Assembly: GCA_000406005.1 (NCBI GenBank)
Contig: ASZN01000011.1
Coordinates: 46,229 to 110,228 of the forward strand
Length of the DNA stretch: 64,000 nt
Source: Candidatus Poribacteria bacterium WGA-3G
Lineage (GTDB): Bacteria; Poribacteria; WGA-4E; WGA-3G
Direction: 5' to 3'
Shown here: in pieces, positions 61,690-64,000 of the stretch
How the letters are laid out: every line of letters begins with the position of its first letter
Position numbering within the stretch: the first letter of the stretch is position 1
Position numbers and translations under genes: made by a program
Notes under the pieces: generated by a model
Database searches by the model: none
Seen by the model: the letters and a program-made list of their open reading frames with translations, nothing else
Told to the model about the DNA's origin: nothing

Positions 61690-62706
61690 CTAAAATCGTC
61701 TTTTTGCCGAGAAGAGGTAGGAATAAACCTCAACCCCATTTGGTTTATCAGGCACTATTCCGACGATCGCGTTGACGGTCGAAAGGGCAGCGCCAATCGG
61801 ATCGCTCTGGTAAATCCAGGCTGCTCCCATTAAACCAATTCCAAAAGTGATTGGTTTTTTCCATGAACCTCTGTATATTTTCCTCAAGCCAGTAGATAAG
61901 TCTTCCAGTTTTTCTTGACGTTGTTCAAATTTCACTTTTTGTTCATCTGATGGTATACCACTGAGTTCGCGCGCAAAATCACGTACTGATTGGATATAGT
62001 CTCGATGTTGACGATAGTTCTGCTGACGAAAATCGAGAACCTCATCTATTGGAACTGGACCAAGATCAACACTTACTTTAGTCATGTCAAACGAAACAAC
62101 GTCGCTAATTGATGGCGATGGAGAATCCGGACTTGAAATAATTTCGTTTAAGGCACCGACGACGTGTTTTTGGTCAGTTGCTGGTGATAACCTCAAGCCA
62201 ATAGATTCTCCGGCGCGTCCGAGGATCTGCGCCAAGAGCGTAAGAATTAGTGCACCTACAGTTCCATCTATAGAGATGAAGGAACCGTCTCCTGAATTAT
62301 CCGCTAAACCACGAGATTCAAGTTCTCGAAATATGGCATTAGCGAGTTTTTCATTACCGTCATATCCGAGTTTCGACCTTGCTAAGGAACGGAAAGCAGG
62401 ATCTTCAATGCTTTTACTATCTAATCGAGTCAAATGATCTAACCGCCCTGACTCTATTATATCGCTTAGTGCTTTCGCCAATACTTCAGTTGCTTTATCA
62501 TCAATGATTTTTTCTGGACGAATTACGCGAAACAAATCGTGATCCTTAAGGGCAGAAACAATTGGAAGATCATCGTATGGTTGATAATCCTCTGCGGAGC
62601 CGGGTATTAACATAGCAATACCATCAAAAAAACAAATCAAGTTTTTAACCCAGTCCGTATCGCGCCAACGCTGTCCCGGGTAATAGAAAGCAAAATCTCG
62701 TTTCAT
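61690..62706 (-). CDS. Hypothetical protein, weakly DUF6236-like
   Basis: Not recognised with confidence. The N-terminal FAFYYPGQRWRDTDWVKNLICFFDGIAMLIP resembles the start of DUF6236 proteins. The rest is helical and charged, with a hydrophobic segment near the C-terminus (ITFGIGLMGAAWIYQSDPIG...) that may be one membrane helix. Accessory neighbourhood. Confidence 0.6.
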   Translation of the reverse strand: MKRDFAFYYPGQRWRDTDWVKNLICFFDGIAMLIPGSAEDYQPYDDLPIVSALKDHDLFRVIRPEKIIDDKATEVLAKALSDIIESGRLDHLTRLDSKSIEDPAFRSLARSKLGYDGNEKLANAIFRELESRGLADNSGDGSFISIDGTVGALILTLLAQILGRAGESIGLRLSPATDQKHVVGALNEIISSPDSPSPSISDVVSFDMTKVSVDLGPVPIDEVLDFRQQNYRQHRDYIQSVRDFARELSGIPSDEQKVKFEQRQEKLEDLSTGLRKIYRGSWKKPITFGIGLMGAAWIYQSDPIGAALSTVNAIVGIVPDKPNGVEVYSYLFSAKRRF

Positions 62707-62818
62707 AGCTCGGGTCTCTTATAAAAATCTAAACATCGTCGCTAAACCCCAGTGCAAATACTAAAGCATACTTAGAAAAAGCAGATTGTTTAGTCGCAAT
62801 AGGGCAACCGAATTTCCT

Positions 62819-63349
62819 TTACTTCCCGGTTTTGTAATAATCCACTGATGACATAATGAGGCAATCTTCTAAATTAACACCTAAACCAGCCTCCGAACCC
62901 GTAATCTTCCCGACTACTACCACGTTTTGACCCATTACGAATTGTTGGAGCGTTGGAAGAGTGCTCTTTTTCATCTGACAGGAAACACTCATGACAAAAT
63001 TAACCGACTCAAGGTCTACAAAGTACATCTCTGCTATTGTATACATGTTACTGATGGCACCACGGACTATAACACTTTTCCCTTTATACTTTGCATCTGC
63101 AGCAAATTCGTTAGCTGCATACTCCTGAATGAGTTCGGGGGCGCGCACATAATAATCAGCTTTCTTGATCTTCTTTAAGAAATCTCTTTGATCTTTTCCC
63201 ATTTTTTCTGGTAACTGTATTTCCGTAGGTGTACGAGGTTCCCTCTCTTCTACTGGTGGATCAGGAAGGACCCCAAACAGTGCCAGAATAACCAATAGCG
63301 CAAACAGACCTAACATTGAGAAACAACCAATTTTGAATACTTTTTTCAT
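62819..63349 (-). CDS. Membrane-anchored OB-fold (tRNA_anti-like) protein
   Basis: Short N-terminal membrane anchor (GCFSMLGLFALLVILALFGVL), then a region NEFAADAKYKGKSVIVRGAISNMYTI that matches the tRNA_anti-like OB-fold pattern. C-terminal strands follow. ATG 63349 has AGGAAAG upstream; the longer frame adds 17 residues. Function unknown; probably periplasmic or surface-exposed. Confidence 0.65.
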   Translation of the reverse strand: MKKVFKIGCFSMLGLFALLVILALFGVLPDPPVEEREPRTPTEIQLPEKMGKDQRDFLKKIKKADYYVRAPELIQEYAANEFAADAKYKGKSVIVRGAISNMYTIAEMYFVDLESVNFVMSVSCQMKKSTLPTLQQFVMGQNVVVVGKITGSEAGLGVNLEDCLIMSSVDYYKTGK

Positions 63350-63422
63350 ATAACTTTCCTGCCGAAAAACTGTTGCTGCCCGGCAGCGATCAGATTTCAC
63401 CAGTAACCACTTTGTTTCTACC

Positions 63423-64000
63423 TTAATTGAGGTATAGGTTCACGACTTCACGCTCCAGTGCCAAGCCTTCCCATTCATCATCGCCGGGGCCGTCGTAGAT
63501 GAGCGTATGCGGTCCAGCAAAACCGGCTTCTTGCGTGAGTTCAAGGCATCGCACATAGTCTTCCTTGTCCATCTCGCGGGGTGCGGCGAAATGTGCTTTG
63601 GTGTGACACGACTCTGCCCTTGAAGCGATCGCTGCGAGGTCTTCGTATTTCGTATCGCCACGCCAATTGCCGAAGTCGAGGCAGAGACCCACCTTACCGT
63701 CCAATCCGCCTAAAATCGTGTTGACGTTTTCGGGGGTCGAGAAGACGGAGAACCAGTTTTCACTCATCAAGCGGATGCCTGCGGTGTCGGCACGTTCGGC
63801 GAGTTGCGAGAGGACAGCACGACTCTGTGCCACGGTCTCCGCTGACGGATCTGCCTTGCCACCGATGACGCGTGCACAGTTCGCACCGAGTTCGCCAGCA
63901 ATATCAATCCATTTTTCAATCCAAGCGATGTCGCGTTCTGCTTCAGATGCGTGCGTGATGTCGCCATCATCAATCAGAACGGAAAAGAGTTCGACATCAG
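63423..64000 (-). CDS. Sugar phosphate isomerase/epimerase-like TIM barrel, 5' end outside the window
   Basis: Open to the window edge. The visible C-terminal two-thirds reads VELFSVLIDDGDITHASEAERDIAWIEKWIDIAGELGANCARVIGG, then SENWFSVFSTPENVNTILGGL, GLCLDFGNWRG, CHTKAHFAA and LIYDGPG: a xylose isomerase-like TIM barrel with metal-ligand Glu, Asp and His. Distinct from the gene at 1432-2235. Confidence 0.82.
   Translation of the reverse strand, partial: DVELFSVLIDDGDITHASEAERDIAWIEKWIDIAGELGANCARVIGGKADPSAETVAQSRAVLSQLAERADTAGIRLMSENWFSVFSTPENVNTILGGLDGKVGLCLDFGNWRGDTKYEDLAAIASRAESCHTKAHFAAPREMDKEDYVRCLELTQEAGFAGPHTLIYDGPGDDEWEGLALEREVVNLYLN

Overview
The window looks like a chromosomal segment of an uncultured diderm bacterium. 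The gene set recalls Candidatus Poribacteria or related marine lineages: three PhyH-family dioxygenases, two Gfo/Idh/MocA oxidoreductases, two TIM-barrel sugar isomerases, ThuA, LamG, FG-GAP and ASPIC/UnbV proteins, a GH88-like hydrolase, a DUF6807 protein and a sulfatase remnant. An outer membrane is supported by rfaE2, several lipoproteins and a predicted outer-membrane barrel. The lineage is inferred from gene content only. No rRNA, tRNA or CRISPR array was seen.

Layout. 1-8 kb: paired small lipoproteins, a sugar isomerase, a keto-acid decarboxylase, queF, a large FG-GAP surface protein and a small propeller. 8-18.3 kb: mostly minus strand, with queG-pheA, a short DUF5069 gene interrupted by an in-frame UGA, a UPF0182 membrane protein, and an envelope cluster (metallopeptidase-propeller-barrel plus two lipoproteins). 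18.4-25.3 kb: rfaE2, a GH88-like hydrolase, then two different ATPase plus nuclease-like pairs. 25.5-31.5 kb: a DGLPVVPP-motif protein, two CBS proteins, 2-oxoacid:ferredoxin oxidoreductase and an M55 peptidase. 31.6-35.2 kb: a two-gene FRG / TPR-nuclease operon behind a consensus promoter. 35.3-43.4 kb: dnaK, LamG, PhyH, ThuA, two tandem toxin-antitoxin modules, fabV and a RidA-family gene. 43.5-53.1 kb: a sulfatase remnant, two PhyH genes, an ASPIC/UnbV protein, an oxidoreductase, mtaB and mutS. 53.2-64 kb: accessory DNA with an IS1595-type element, a broken PIN module, a hairpin-repeat cluster, a single-chain restriction-modification protein, a fused MNT-HEPN protein and the end of a second sugar isomerase.

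The most unusual items are: (1) the DUF5069-like gene with UGA where I recall a conserved Cys, followed by a hairpin of the right size and distance for a bacterial SECIS, so it may be a selenoprotein; (2) the FRG plus 11xTPR / Cas4-like nuclease / DEDD-like exonuclease pair, a plausible undescribed defence system; (3) an ATPase with a small overlapping PD-(D/E)xK-like partner, close to an ATPase/TOPRIM-like (DUF4276) pair; (4) an MNT-HEPN fusion that appears to have arisen by a frame-changing 58-bp duplication; and (5) several families of dispersed palindromic repeats, one expanded inside a coding sequence and one supplying a stop codon.

Many starts were moved from the longest frame to a codon with a Shine-Dalgarno sequence. 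Several genes appear to use GTG or TTG about 9 nt after a GAGG-like site. Several predicted promoters have TTGCAA as the -35 hexamer.
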